Below are positions 52,554-63,643 of a stretch of 64,000 nt of DNA, piece after piece. The translations under genes were made by a program, and so were the position numbers. Under the pieces are notes generated by a model that worked only from the letters and a program-made list of their open reading frames with translations, searched no databases and was not told the DNA's origin. Every line of letters starts with the position of its first letter. Positions within the stretch are counted from its first letter, which is position 1. The stretch is from Bufo bufo (taxonomy: Eukaryota; Chordata; Amphibia; Anura; Bufonidae): positions 374,641,963-374,705,962 of the forward strand of contig NC_053392.1 of assembly GCF_905171765.1 (NCBI RefSeq), given 5' to 3'.

Positions 52554-53149
52554 GTGCAGCACCCGCCCTGGTGTGGATTTTGGGACACTCCTATGTTTTC
52601 TGGGGGGCCGTTCGGGCAGCAGTTCGGCCGGACGGTCAGCAACTAGGTTTCGACAGGGCGTCGGTGGTGGTAAGATGGATAGGGCGCAGGGGCATGATTT
52701 GGAGAGGGGTGCTGCCGGAAGTGCATCGTTTTGCTCGGATGGATAGGGCACCTGACGTGTTGGTGATCCACGCGGGTGGAAATGATTTGGCTGCGAGACC
52801 TATCAGGGAGCTGGTGAAAGATATAAAATGGGACATGTTGCGGTTGTGGTCATTGTTCCCTGGGTTGGTGACCGTGTGGTCAGACATAGTACCGAGGCGA
52901 GTCTGGAGGGAGGCGAGGTCGTTGGAGGCAGTAAATAAGGCTCGGGTTAAAGTTAATCGGGCGGTTGGGCGGTTTATGGCACGGAACGGGGCAGTGGTGG
53001 TCAGGCATAGGGACTTGGAGAGCGGGGTTGGTTCCTTTTGGAGAGCGGACGGGGTGCACCTGAATGCAGTAGGGGTGGATATGTGGAGCCTGGCGCTGCA
53101 GGAGGGTATTGAGGTGGCCCTGAGGATGTGGAGGAACGCACAGAGTTGA
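52553..53149 (+). CDS. Ngaro SGNH (GDSL-type) hydrolase
   Basis: The frame is open from 52502 to the TGA at 53149, but no ATG precedes the domain; the residue before WILGHS is a GTG codon. SGNH blocks: I, WILGHSYV with Ser at about codon 7 counted from 52571; III, VIHAGGNDLA with Asn71; V, RADGVHLNAVG with Asp160 and His163. All catalytic residues of an SGNH esterase/lipase are present and the frame is undamaged. Hydrolase ORFs of this kind are a known feature of Ngaro and some CR1-type retrotransposons; the substrate is unknown. A CAG preceded by a pyrimidine tract at 52551-52553 suggests that the start codon is supplied by splicing. Confidence 0.88.
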   Translation, partial: GAAPALVWILGHSYVFWGAVRAAVRPDGQQLGFDRASVVVRWIGRRGMIWRGVLPEVHRFARMDRAPDVLVIHAGGNDLAARPIRELVKDIKWDMLRLWSLFPGLVTVWSDIVPRRVWREARSLEAVNKARVKVNRAVGRFMARNGAVVVRHRDLESGVGSFWRADGVHLNAVGVDMWSLALQEGIEVALRMWRNAQS

Positions 53150-53170
53150 GGAGTCTAATCTGTGCGTTGG

Positions 53171-53573
53171 TGGCGGTGGGGGGTCCTTGGAGTTGGTTAC
53201 GGTGGAGCTGGAGGACATTGGGAGGGCCCCCACGGTTGGGGCTGGACTCCCATGGTGGCCCAGCTGTTGAGGGGGGGGCCATTCTGTGGTGCTTCCGAGC
53301 TGGGGGTCACGGCTGGAGGCAAAATGGCTCACCCCGGATCAGCAGCTGGGGGATTTGTGGGGCTCTAAGGACCTCCCCCGTTAGGAGGAGTCATTGTTAT
53401 GGTTTATGTTATGTTGTATTTATATTAATAAACGGCTGCTGTGGCCAATATATTCCAACAGGTGTCTGAGTCTTTTTGGGATGGTTGGGTATGTTGGTAT
53501 ATGGTGGGGGCGGAACAGGTAAGAACAGTTAGTTGTAGTAGGGGCGAGCAAAATATGACCAATACCCCCGTCA
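53171..53573 (+). repeat. B1 split direct repeat
   Basis: TGGCGGTGGGGGGTCCTTGG to CCAATACCCCCGTCA, 403 bp, apparently identical to B2. Confidence 0.92.
53427..53432 (+). terminator. candidate polyadenylation signal of the Ngaro element
   Basis: AATAAA in B1, repeated in B2 at 54147-54152; the only such hexamers seen near the element 3' end on this strand. Confidence 0.5.
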
Positions 53574-53800
53574 GGAAATGGCCGGACTGGAAGGGGGGAG
53601 AAAGGGGGGCCCCTAAGGGTAGGCCCACATGACGGGGGGTTTGGTTAGTGAGCCCCAGGGAGATTAGGATTGGGGTAGCAGGGGGTGGGGTGGATGCAGG
53701 GGGGTCGTATTGGTGGGTTTGAGCAGGAGGGGAGGAGCGTAGGGGTTAAATAGAGTAGGGGGACAGTGGACGGTAGCCATTTTGGTTACCTGAGAAAGCT
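53574..53800 (+). repeat. A2 split direct repeat
   Basis: 227 bp, apparently identical to A1. Confidence 0.92.
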
Positions 53801-53890
53801 CCCTCCCACCCTCCCTTTTAAGTTTGGATGGGGGGGGGGGCGAGGCGATGTGTGCATGGGGAGATGGGATCGGTCTTGTCACAGTGGCAT

Positions 53891-54293
53891 TGGCGGTGGG
53901 GGGTCCTTGGAGTTGGTTACGGTGGAGCTGGAGGACATTGGGAGGGCCCCCACGGTTGGGGCTGGACTCCCATGGTGGCCCAGCTGTTGAGGGGGGGGCC
54001 ATTCTGTGGTGCTTCCGAGCTGGGGGTCACGGCTGGAGGCAAAATGGCTCACCCCGGATCAGCAGCTGGGGGATTTGTGGGGCTCTAAGGACCTCCCCCG
54101 TTAGGAGGAGTCATTGTTATGGTTTATGTTATGTTGTATTTATATTAATAAACGGCTGCTGTGGCCAATATATTCCAACAGGTGTCTGAGTCTTTTTGGG
54201 ATGGTTGGGTATGTTGGTATATGGTGGGGGCGGAACAGGTAAGAACAGTTAGTTGTAGTAGGGGCGAGCAAAATATGACCAATACCCCCGTCA
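53891..54293 (+). repeat. B2 split direct repeat
   Basis: 403 bp, apparently identical to B1; its last bases GTCA mark the right end of the element. Confidence 0.92.
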
Positions 54294-54987
54294 TGACGCC
54301 TATGAGCACCACATCTCAGGGCAATAAGCAAAGTTAATGGGGGACCAAGTTTCGTAAGGTCGTTTGTTACCCTTTCACTCGGCATCTGTCTGTGTGAAAG
54401 GTTTTTTAAATGAGAGCCAATGAACTTAAATATTGCAGATCATAATTGGGCTGTGTAAGAAGACACTGATACAGTTTTACCCAAATGCTCCTTTAAGGGT
54501 AATCCCATATGAGACATTTAAGACATATCCACAGGATATACAATACATGTCTGATATGTTTAGCAATCCAGAGAGGAGATGACTAGGTGGCTCTCAACAT
54601 TGTAGTTTATAGGAGTTGTGAAACACACAGCTGATTTACTAACTCCCATACACTACAAAAGACATAATTAAGTATGGTCACCTTGTCTCTTTTTCTCTTG
54701 AGTGCCAAACAGGGAAGCAGCCCAATGTCCCAATAAGTTTAGTTTCCATATCTGGGACTCCCATTTGTGAGAAATGTACAGCAAATACTGTTGAAATGCC
54801 ATGTCTCAAATAAGAGTGCCTCTTTGTTTTATTTGCGGCCTTTGGTAGAGCTGCAGTCTATCAATGTGGCCATCAGACCAGATAAAAGACTGTGCACCTC
54901 TGCTTTAGTTGGATATACAATCACATTATACAGATTAATAAAAGTTGGAAGCATCCATGCAGATACTGCAGATAGAGATGTACATAC
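54294..54987. other. SLC18B1: SLC18B1 intron sequence
   Basis: Unremarkable AT-rich intron between the Ngaro element and the exon at 54988; no repeat recognised. Confidence 0.6.
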
Positions 54988-55062
54988 CCTGTTGACCACA
55001 CTGCAGTGAACAGTCCAGATACCAAGCCCAAGGTGCTAAGGTCTTCTTCAAAGCCATTCTCA
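54988..55062 (-). CDS. SLC18B1: SLC18B1-like transporter, exon upstream of the large intron
   Basis: A 75-bp minus-strand exon with acceptor TCATTTGCTTCCAG and donor GTATGTAC. It begins with the last base of a split codon and reads ENGFEEDLSTLGLVSGLF then TAVWST, ending two bases into a Gly codon. The exon at 30548 completes that codon, giving STG|TFVGPTLGG. ENGFEE.LSTLGLVSGLF is characteristic of vertebrate SLC18B1, in the loop and helix ahead of the GPTLGGFL motif. The frame is intact. The preceding exon was not found between 55063 and 64000. Confidence 0.88.
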
Positions 55063-55666
55063 CTGGAAGCAAATGAGATATGAATATTACAAATTGTGGT
55101 ACTATAAAACCGCAAATGACACAATTACCGTAGCTGCCTGAGCATTTATAACTCACTGCATAATCCAGCTAAAATAAGAAGAATACTAAGAGCTGTCGAG
55201 GCATAAGAGAATAAGTAAAAGGGTTAAAAAACTAATATTTATACATCCAGGGCCCGAGAGCGGAGGTTACTGGTTCCTAAGTACATTTTACCACTATAAT
55301 ATGTATAGGGAAGTTTACATCAATCCATAAAGGTCTTTCATTATCTACAGATAATTGGACTGAAGTCATCTATGGTAATCCTAGAATCCACCACTATTTT
55401 CAATCATTCGAAGAAGTTTTAGAAAATAATGTGATGTTCAGTCTGATGTTGATATAAGAGACTGGCAGATTTATCGACAGTCGAGGCCTCATAATAACCA
55501 TATTGTGCCCTGCAGACCCAAGGCCCTGGGCCAAAAATTTGGGCCTGTGTTTTATAATGTAACAAATGCAGAAGAAAAAAAACTTTTCTATGGATGGAGG
55601 ATGTAATAGCTTCTTGTAAATTCAGGTAATATCAATCTTTCATGTAATATTGTTTAACATAGATTA
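55063..55666. other. SLC18B1: SLC18B1 intron sequence
   Basis: No exon or repeat recognised up to the TTAA MITE. Confidence 0.55.
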
Positions 55667-55867
55667 TTAAAGGGATTTTAGGAGATTTTGAAACTGATGA
55701 CTAGTGTTGAGTGAACTCGAACTCAAACTTTGCCGGAAAAGTTTGGGTTCGAATTCGGTGTTTGGGCATTTAATAAAGCTTTTGAAAGACTGCAGGGTAG
55801 CCAATCAACAAGCTTTTAAGCTGTGGGCACTTAGAAGCCAATACAGCCATGCCTAGTAATGGCATGA

Positions 55868-55904
55868 GTGTGATTGGCCGGTGCATCATGTGACCCAGCC
55901 TCAG
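55868..55904 (+). promoter_or_regulatory. conserved hAT promoter-like block
   Basis: GTGTGATTGGCCGG, ATCATGTGACCCAGCCTC: matches 31211-31247 of the first copy. Confidence 0.35.
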
Positions 55905-56072
55905 TCCATCAGCTCTGAGTAGTGCAGGGACAGGAAGCAGGCAGCTGAGGCGAGGGAGAGTGTTAGGAATCTGGCTATTTGTTTTGTGGGTGACCTATAA
56001 TGATTTTTTGTGGGTGCAATGCACCAGCTTTGCACCCCTGACACAGAAATATAATAATAAATTTGGCTGTTA

Positions 56073-57223
56073 TCCCCTTGGCTACCAAAGATTTTTTCGT
56101 TTTTACGTTTTCATTTTTCTTCCCTATTTTCTGTGAGCCATAACTTTTTTTTTATATTTCCGGTCACATACCTGTATGAGGGCTTATTTTTTGTGGGACA
56201 AGTTGTACTTTCTAATGCCACCATTAATTATGGCATTAAATGCAGTGGGAAGCAGGAAAAAAAAATTCCAAATGGGGTGGAATTGGAAAAAAAACGCAAT
56301 CCCTCCACAGTTCAATGGGTTTTGTTCCCACAGCGTTTTGTTTACGGCAAAACTGACCCATGCCCTTCTTTCTCTGGGTCAGTACGATTACAATGATACC
56401 CCATATGTATAGGTTTTTCATGCTGTAAAAATAAATGTAAACTTTGATAAAAAAAATAATTTTTTACATCACCATATTCTGACCCCCATGACTTTTTTAT
56501 ACTTATGTCTACTGAGCTGTTTAGCACCTCATTTTTTTTGCGGCACAATCTGTGCTTTTTATTGATACCATTTTGGAGTGTGCATGACTTTTTGATCACA
56601 TTTTATTTAATTTTTTTTGGGTAACAGCAATGAAAAAATTGCAAATCGGCATTTTGACCCTTTTTTCCGTTCTGTTTCTGTTTTCGGTCACAGTGATACC
56701 TATGATGTTTATATTTATTGTTATTTAGGTATTTATTTTTTAATTATATGGAAAGGGGGTGATTAAAAATTTTATATTTTTTAATATATATTTTTTACTT
56801 TTTTTTGTGATCATTTTGTGGCTCATATATGAGCTTATTAATTATGTTTTTAAATTTTTCATTTTGTTCTTTCAGGGATTTTATTTTTGCCATTGAATGT
56901 CAATTTTGCTCATTTCTTATCCTGGTCTGCCATCTTGTAGTCAAAATAAGAATTGCAGCCTGAATTGCAAGGCTGAAGGTGTTCATCGCAAGTACCGATG
57001 CCCCATTTGGCCACACGGGGCAAAGGTTTTTGTGCATTTAGATGCCGTGAGCTCACTTTGTCACGGCATCTAAAGCATTTAATTACCGCGATCGGCATTA
57101 TTGCCGGTCACGGTAAATAGCAGCAGAGATCTGCCGGCCATGACGCCCACTGCACGCGCGAGCGGGCGCCATGTTCACAAATCGCTCCAGCGCCGTATAT
57201 GTACGGCGTTGATAGCGAAAGGG
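56073..57223 (+). repeat. ~1.15-kb dispersed repeat inserted in the hAT 5' region
   Basis: TCCCCTTGGCTACC at the left pairs with the inverse of GATAGCGAAAGGG at the right; TTA lies on both sides (56070-56072, 57224-57226). Sequence on either side (ATTTGGCTGTTA / TTAATTCTGTGGGTGACC) belongs to the hAT tandem repeats, so this is an insertion. Related copies lie at 23004-24340 and 15400-15790. Confidence 0.7.
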
Positions 57224-57760
57224 TTAATTCTGTGGGTGACCTATAGCGATTTTTTTTGTGGATGCAATGCACCATCTTTGTACCCCTGACACAGAAATAT
57301 AATAATTAATCTGGCTGTTAATTCTGTGGGTGACCTATAGTGATTTTGTGTGGGTGCAATGCACCATTTTTGTACCCCTGACACAAAAATATCCGTCTGT
57401 TAGTTCGGTGGGTGGCATATACCCATTTTTGGTGTGAGATACACGTGCACTTTATACATGACAGGGAAATTATCATAGTTAATCTGACTGTAAGTTCGGC
57501 TGGTGACATATACCCATTTTTGGTGTGAGATACACGTGCACTGCATATGTGACAGGGAAATTAATATATTTAATCCATCTGTTAGTTTGGAGGGTGACAT
57601 ATTCCCATTTTTGGTGAGAGGTACAGGGAAATTAATATAGTTACCATTTGTAGTTCGGTGGGTGACATATTCCTATTTTTGGTGTGAAGTACACCTGCAC
57701 TGTTTACATGACAGGGAAATTAATATAGTTAATCTGTCTGTTATTTCGGTGGGTGACCTC
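57224..57760. repeat. degenerate 85-90-bp tandem repeats before the second hAT gene
   Basis: GTGGGTGACCTATA, TGGGTGCAATGCACCA and GACAGGGAAATTA phrases recur about six times; a first unit lies at 55985-56065 before the inserted repeat. They occupy the same position as the 227-bp repeats of the first copy but are different in sequence. Confidence 0.75.
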
Positions 57761-57765
57761 AAAGA

Positions 57766-60700
57766 ATGAGGAGAGCATCAAATAAGGGACGTGGCCCTGG
57801 TCGTGGTGCTGTTGGTGCTGGTGGAGCTCCTGTTGCAGGAAGAGGACATGGTCGATCTGTGCCAGCTACACGCCCAAAGGAAACACCTTCCTCAGGTGCA
57901 CGTAGGCGACAGGACATTCAGTGTCATTTTGTAGGCCCGAATACCGGTGTACGAATGGTGAGGCCAGAACAAGTAGAGGCGGTAGTAGATTGGATGGCTG
58001 ACAGTGTCTCCAGTTCCTTTACATTGTCTCCCACCGGTCCCCTGCTGAAACCACAGAGTTGGCACCTGCAGCCCATGGGCATCTGTCTTTCACCTCACCC
58101 CCTTGCAAATCAGCCAAGCAGTCTGAGCCTCAAGTCATACAGCAGTCTCTTATGCTTTTTGATGACTCTGCTGGTGGGGTTTCCGTGGAAGTGGAAGAGG
58201 AAGAGATTGAGTGCACTGATGCCCAACCACTTATGTTTAAGAATATGGACATGGGAGGACCACCACAGCACGTCTCTGATGATGATGATGAAACACAGGT
58301 GCCAACTGCTGCGGCTTTCTGCCGTGTGCAGACCGGCAAGAAGGGCAGGGGTGAAGAGTGGGTGGAAGATGATGTGGAGGATGATGAGGTCCTAGACCCC
58401 ACATGGAATCAAGGTCATGCGAGTGACGTGTGCAGTTCGGAAGAAGAGGTGGTGGTCACACAGCGCCAGCCGCACAGCAAAAGAGGTAGCAGGGTGCAAA
58501 AGCAGAGTGGCTGTCCCCTAGACAGGATGCCTGCTACTGCCCACCACACCCTGGAACTGAGCACACCAAAGCCAGCTCCAAGGAGTTCCCTGGTGTGGCA
58601 GTTCTTCAGACAATGTGCTGACGACAAGACGCGAGTGGTTTGCACACTGTGCAATCAGAGCCTGAAGCGAGGCATACATGTTCTAAACCTGAGCACCGCC
58701 TGCATGACCAGGCATCTAAATGCAAAGCACGAGCTGCAGTGGAGAACACACCTGAAAATCCACAAAAGATCTCAGGCTCCACTTGCTGCCTCTTCTGCTG
58801 CGATCTCTGACTCTTCCTCCCCCTCTGGAGTGACAGTGGCACCTGCCACCCAAAACAAAAGATGTGGCAGCAACACCTCCACCACCGTCACCCAGCATGT
58901 CCACAGCTGTCCATCCCCCAAACACTGGAGAGAAGAGGAAGTGCCCGCCTACCCACCCCACGATCCCTGGCCCTGAATGCCAGCATTTCAAAATTCCTGG
59001 CCTTTGAATTGCTGTCATTTGTTCTGGTGGAGACAGAGACTTTTAAAAACCTTATGACGGTGGCTGTCCCACAGTACGAGGTTACCAGCTGCCACCACTT
59101 TTCCAGCCGAGCCATCCCTGCCCTACACAACCAAGTTGCAGACAAAATCAGGTGTGAACTGCTCAACGCCATCTGTGGCAAGGTCCACCTAACTACAGAT
59201 ACGTGGACAAGTAAGCACAGGCAGGGACGTTGTATATCCCTAACTGCACACTGGGTAAATGCAGTGGGGGCTGGGCCTGAGGCGGATAGCTGTTTGGCGC
59301 ATGGACATTTCTCGTTGCTTCCTCCTCTACCGCCTCCTCATCCGGTCATAGTAACACCACCAACTTCAGCACAGCCAGGTGGAAACAACAGCAGGCTGTT
59401 TTGAAACTCATCTGTTTGGAGGAAAAACCTGTGGACGGGCATGGAACAACAGACCGATGAGTGGTTGGTGCCGCTGAGTCTCAAGCCTGTCCTGGTGGTG
59501 TGCGATAACGGGCAAAATCTCGTAGCAGCTCTGGACCTAGCTGGTTTGACGCACATCCCTTGCCTGGCACATGTGCTGAATTTGGTGGTGCAGAGGTTCC
59601 TGAAAAATTACCCAGATATGTCAGAGCTGCTGCAGAAAGTGCAGCTGTCTGTGCACGCTTTCTGCGTTCTCACCCTGTCTACGCTGCAGAGTAACTTCGA
59701 CCTTCCCGCTCACCGCCTCATATGCGACGTACCCACAAGGTGGAACTCCACCTTGCACATGCTGGAGAGACTGTGCCAGCAGCAGCAGGCAATAGTGGAA
59801 TTTCAGCTGCAGCATGCACGGGTGAGTCGCTCTGCGGAACAGCACCAGTTTACCACCGAGTGTGCCTCTATGCGGGACGTGTGTGCCGTGTTGCGCTGTT
59901 TCGACTACTCCACCAACATGGCCAGTGCCGATGATGCAGTCCTCAGCGTTACTATCCCACTTCTATGTCTCCTTGAAAAAACGCTTTGGGGCGATGATGG
60001 AAGAGGAGGAGGAAGAGGGATCATTTCCACGGTTATCAAGCCAGTCATTCACAAGTGGCTTGGAGGGTGGGTTCCTGCACCAACAAAGGCCAGGTACACA
60101 ACTGTCCAACCAGGGCACTGTTCTGCAGGATGAGGAGGAGGATGATGAGGAGGAGGAACCGTGTTCACAGCAGGGTGGCACACAAAGCAGCTTATGGGCC
60201 TCAATGGAGCATGGCTGGGGGGATACAGAGGACACCAACGATACATCTCCCACAGAGGACAGCTTGTATTTGCCTCTGGGCAGCCTGGCACACATGAGCG
60301 ACTACATGCTGCAGTACCTGTGCAATGACAGCCAAGTTGCCCACATTCTAACCAGTGCCGATTACTGGGTGGCCACCCTGCTAGATCCCCGCTACAAGGA
60401 TAACGTGCCGTCCTTAATTCCGTCACTGGAGCATGATCGGAAGATGCTCGAGTACAAGCGCACGCTGGTAGACGCTCTGCTGATGGCATTCATACCTGAC
60501 AGCGGGGGCTCAGTGGAAGCACAAGGCGAAGGCAGAGGAGGAAGATGTTGCCAACGCAGCTGGGGCACCTCCAGCACCTCAGAAAGGAGGGTTAGCATGG
60601 CCAAAATGTGGAAAAGCTTTGTCAGCACGCTACAACAACCAGCACCACCAGCTGATACTGAACGTCTTAGCAGAAGGCAGCATTTCAGTAACATGGTTGA

Positions 60701-60990
60701 ACAGTACGTGTACACATGCCTACACGTACTGACTGATGCGTCTGCCCCCATTGAACTTCTGGGTCTCCAAATTGGGCACATGGCCTGAGCTTGCCCTTTA
60801 CGCCTTGGAGGTGCTTGCCTGCCCTTCCGCAAGTGTATTGTTCGAACGTGTGTTTAGCACGGCAGGGGGGGGGGGGTAATTACAGACAAGCACAGCCGCC
60901 TGTCCACAGCCAACATGGACAAGCTCACGTTAATTAAAATATACCAGGCATGGATCCCACAGGACTTGTCCGTACCTTGTGCTGAGTATA
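57766..60990 (+). pseudogene. second hAT transposase, multiply frameshifted
   Basis: Starts at ATG 57766 (MRRASNKGRGPGRGAVG). The blocks appear in three frames in the same order as the first copy. These are the BED finger (CTLCNQSLKRG ... TRHLNAKHEL, about 58645-58735), VHLTTDTWTSKH (about 59185-59220) and LVVCDNGQNLVAAL (about 59490-59530). TRWNSTLHMLERL (about 59735) and the hATC end (LACPSASVLFERVFSTAGG, about 60810-60870) follow. Frame changes occur near 58060, 58960, 59400, 59990 and 60770 and in a G run at about 60865. It has more damage than the first copy, yet it retains the short segment that the first copy lost ahead of HLTTDTWTS. Not functional. Confidence 0.85.
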
Positions 60991-61440
60991 CAAGTACCGG
61001 CCGCACCCAGCCATTGCTATACTCCAGCGCACTTTTTCTTTGCATTCTCTTTTCTATTTTCCAATGTTTTGGGGTCTTCCCAAATTTATAAAAAGAAAAA
61101 CAACAAAAACAGTGTTGGCTACCTCATCCTCCTCCACCACCACTTCCACCTATACCGCCACGTCCACCGCCTCCTCAACCTCCTACTCCACTTTGACCTC
61201 TGCCTCCTAGTTCAAGATTATAATTTGTTTGCAGGGCAACTGTCCTGCTCTAACCCCCATTTTGCTTTCTTTTGCAGCCCTCTAGCCCTTACTACGACTA
61301 TTTTACAGCCATTTTAGTGCACCAAAGTTCAGGTTCTTATTGACTTCAATGGGTTTCGGGTTCAAGTTCAGGTCAAGTTCAGGTCCCGAACCCGAACTTT
61401 GACCCGAAGTTCGGGCGAACCCGAGCATCCACGGGTCTGC
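60991..61440. other. 3' region of the second hAT copy
   Basis: CCACCACCACTTCC-type low complexity and, from about 61320, the GTTCGGGTTC/GAACCCGAAC subterminal sequence of the family. The 93-bp repeats of the first copy are absent. Confidence 0.6.
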
Positions 61441-61923
61441 TCATCCCAACTGATGACTTATCCTCAGGATGGGTTATCAGTATCTGATCAGTGGGTACCG
61501 CAGCCTTCTCGCAGCTTACCAAGCACAGCACCATATATTGTATAGTGGCTGTGTTGGTATCGCACTCAGCCCCATTCACTTCAGTAGGGCTGTGCGTAGG
61601 CCACGTGAACAATGAATGTGTCATCACTGGCCTAGGAAAAGTTGTGAGAAGACTGCAGAGCTCATAGGAGCGCCAATGCCTTCTCAAACAGCTGATTGGT
61701 GGTGGTATCGGGTGTCGGACCCCCACCAATCAGATACTGATGACCTATCCTGGGGATAGGTCCTCAGTATCAAAATCGTCAGGAAAGCCCTTTAACTGAA
61801 AAAATTGAGAAAAATAATACATGAAAAATAGCTCATTTAAAAAAATGACATCCAATGAAAGTAAACTAAGTGCATATAACAACATGTATTCCAAGGCACC
61901 AGTCCTTTGACGATAAAAGCTTA

Positions 61924-62372
61924 GGCTACTTTCACATTAGCGTTTTTTTTGGATCCATCATGGATCTGCAAAAACGCTTCCGTTACAATAATACAACCGC
62001 ATGCATCCGTCATGAACGGATCCGGTTGTATTATGTCTTCTATAGCCATCACGGATCCGTCAGGAACACCATTAAAAGTCAATAGGGGACGGATCCGTTT
62101 TCTATTGTGTCAAAGAAAACGGATCCATCCCCATTGACTTACATTGTGTGTCAGGATCCGTTTGGTTCCACTTCGTCAGGCGGACAGCAAAAAGCTGCAG
62201 GCAGCGTTTTGGTGTGCGCCTCCAGAGCGGAATGGTGACTGAACGGAGGCAAACTGATGCATTCTAAATGGATCCCTTTCCATTCAGAATGCATTAGGGC
62301 AAAACTGATCCGTTTTGTACCGCTTCTGAGAGCCCATGACGGATGTCAGAAACGGAAAGCCAGAAAGTAGCC
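61924..62372. mobile_element. PIF/Harbinger-like foldback MITE
   Basis: GGCTACTTTCACATTAGCG at the left, AGAAAGTAGCC at the right, TTA on both sides (61921-61923 and 62373-62375). Repeated ACGGATCCGT palindromes inside. Confidence 0.8.
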
Positions 62373-62386
62373 TTATTACGCTAGAG

Positions 62387-63574
62387 CAGAGTGGGAAATC
62401 TTTTTGCTGCCGAGGGCCATTTGGATATTTGCAACATCGTTCGGGGGCCATACAAAATTCTCTACTTAAAAATTTTACGGTTATATTTAGTCAAACATAT
62501 AAGTGTCTTAGGGGTAAGTTACAGAAATTGCGCTTCAAATAAAAAAAATCTAGAGCGATGTATTTTTGCAGCACAAAATGGCGCCTGCACTATATATTAC
62601 AAATAGTACAGGTGTCATTTTGACCACATATAGCAGTCTAATATTTAAGTTGAGAATGTTATATATTTATTTGGCATTAATGGCAGCCAAGCTTATCCCA
62701 GTGGGTTCCAGAGAGGGATTCACCCAGCTTTTACTCTCCCTGCCTCTTTCTTCACAACTGTCCTTACCTTTGTCCCTTTCTCAGCCTCAGATCTGCCCCC
62801 CACCTCCATCTGCCTCAAATCAGCCTCCTATCAGACCCCAAGCCTACATCAGCCTCAGATTAGACTCTCATCAGACCCTCCCAGCCTTAGATCAGACCCC
62901 CAGCCTCAGATCACACCCCCATCAGACCTCCCAACCTCAGATCAGACCCCCATCAGACCCTCCCTAGCCTCAGATCAGCCCCCATCAGACCCCCCCAGCC
63001 TCAGATCAGATCCTGATCAGACTCCCCAGCCTCAGATCAGACCCTCATCAGACCCCCCAGCCTCGGATAAGACCCCCCAGCCTCGGATAAGACCCCCCAG
63101 CCTCAGATCAGACCCCCGCAGCCTCAGATCAGACCCCCCCCAGCCTCAGATAAGACCTCATCAGACCCTACCCACACTCAGATCAGCCCCAATCAGACCT
63201 CAGATCAGACATTTAAAAAAATTTCAAAAATTGACTTACCTCTCCAGCTCCAGACGGCGCTGCCACTTGGCAGATTCACGTACCCTCCCTAGGCTTCTTT
63301 TTGCCACGCTGTACTGTGACCTGACAGCGCACAGCGTCAGGTCATAGTGCGCATCTACGTGCACTACGTCCTGACACTGTATGTGTCAGGACACAGCATG
63401 GGGTCGGAAGAAGACCAGAGAAGTTGATTACTGCTAGCAATGCGCTGTTCTCACCTTCCTGTGCCTCCCACATGCTAATGACTGCTTCCATAATGGAAGC
63501 GGTCATTAGCATTTTCAGGCAGGGGGCCGGGGGCTACATGAAATGGTCCCAAAGCAAGAGGTTCCCCACCCCTG
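62387..63574. mobile_element. 1.2-kb non-autonomous hAT element
   Basis: The left end CAGAGTGGGAAATCTTTTTG pairs with the inverse of CAAGAGGTTCCCCACCCCTG at the right. The flanking octamers CGCTAGAG (62379-62386) and CGGTAGAG (63575-63582) match at 7 of 8. No transposase. A pyrimidine-rich tandem block is inside. Confidence 0.8.
62770..63210. repeat. CCTCAGATCAGACCCCC tandem repeats
   Basis: A unit of about 20-25 bp (CAGCCTCAGATCAGACCCCC and shorter forms) repeated about 20 times on the plus strand, strongly C-rich. Confidence 0.9.
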
Positions 63575-63643
63575 CGGTAGAGTAACCTCACAACTGCATT
63601 GCCAAGTTATTCTCAACTGTTAAAAGGGTTTTCAACAACATAG

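Larger units (their letters stand above)
47953..54293 (+). mobile_element. young Ngaro retrotransposon with gag, RT-RNase H, YR and SGNH hydrolase
   Basis: Split direct repeats in the order A1 (47953-48179), coding body, B1 (53171-53573), A2 (53574-53800), B2 (53891-54293). By eye A1 equals A2 over 227 bp and B1 equals B2 over 403 bp. Four protein regions follow in the Ngaro order. Only the N-terminal part of gag shows damage. The plan fits replication through a circular DNA intermediate inserted by a tyrosine recombinase, without target duplication (established for DIRS/Ngaro). It is in the large SLC18B1 intron, antisense to the gene. Confidence 0.93.
55702..61449 (+). mobile_element. second hAT copy, older and decayed
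   Basis: The left end TAGTGTTGAGTGAAC; the right end, inverted, TTGGGATGAGCAGAC. A perfect 8-bp duplication CTGATGAC lies at 55694-55701 and 61450-61457. Same family as 30991-38119, with a decayed transposase at 57766-60990 and a dispersed repeat (56073-57223) inserted in its 5' region. Confidence 0.88.
55671..61791. mobile_element. TTAA-type foldback MITE interrupted by the second hAT copy
   Basis: TTAA at 55667-55670 and 61792-61795 flank it. The left AGGGATTTTAGGAGATTTTG with TGATGACTTATCCTCAGGAT pairs with the inverse of the right end (ATCCTGGGGATAGGTCCTCA, CAGGAAAGCCCT). The MITE proper is 55671-55701 plus 61458-61791. Confidence 0.8.

Noticed and set aside
52498..52746. ORF MIFCFMLAVLFLHYF.. 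as a membrane protein of the Ngaro element
   Set aside because: It overlaps the SGNH domain in another frame and its hydrophobic start is the translated pyrimidine tract.
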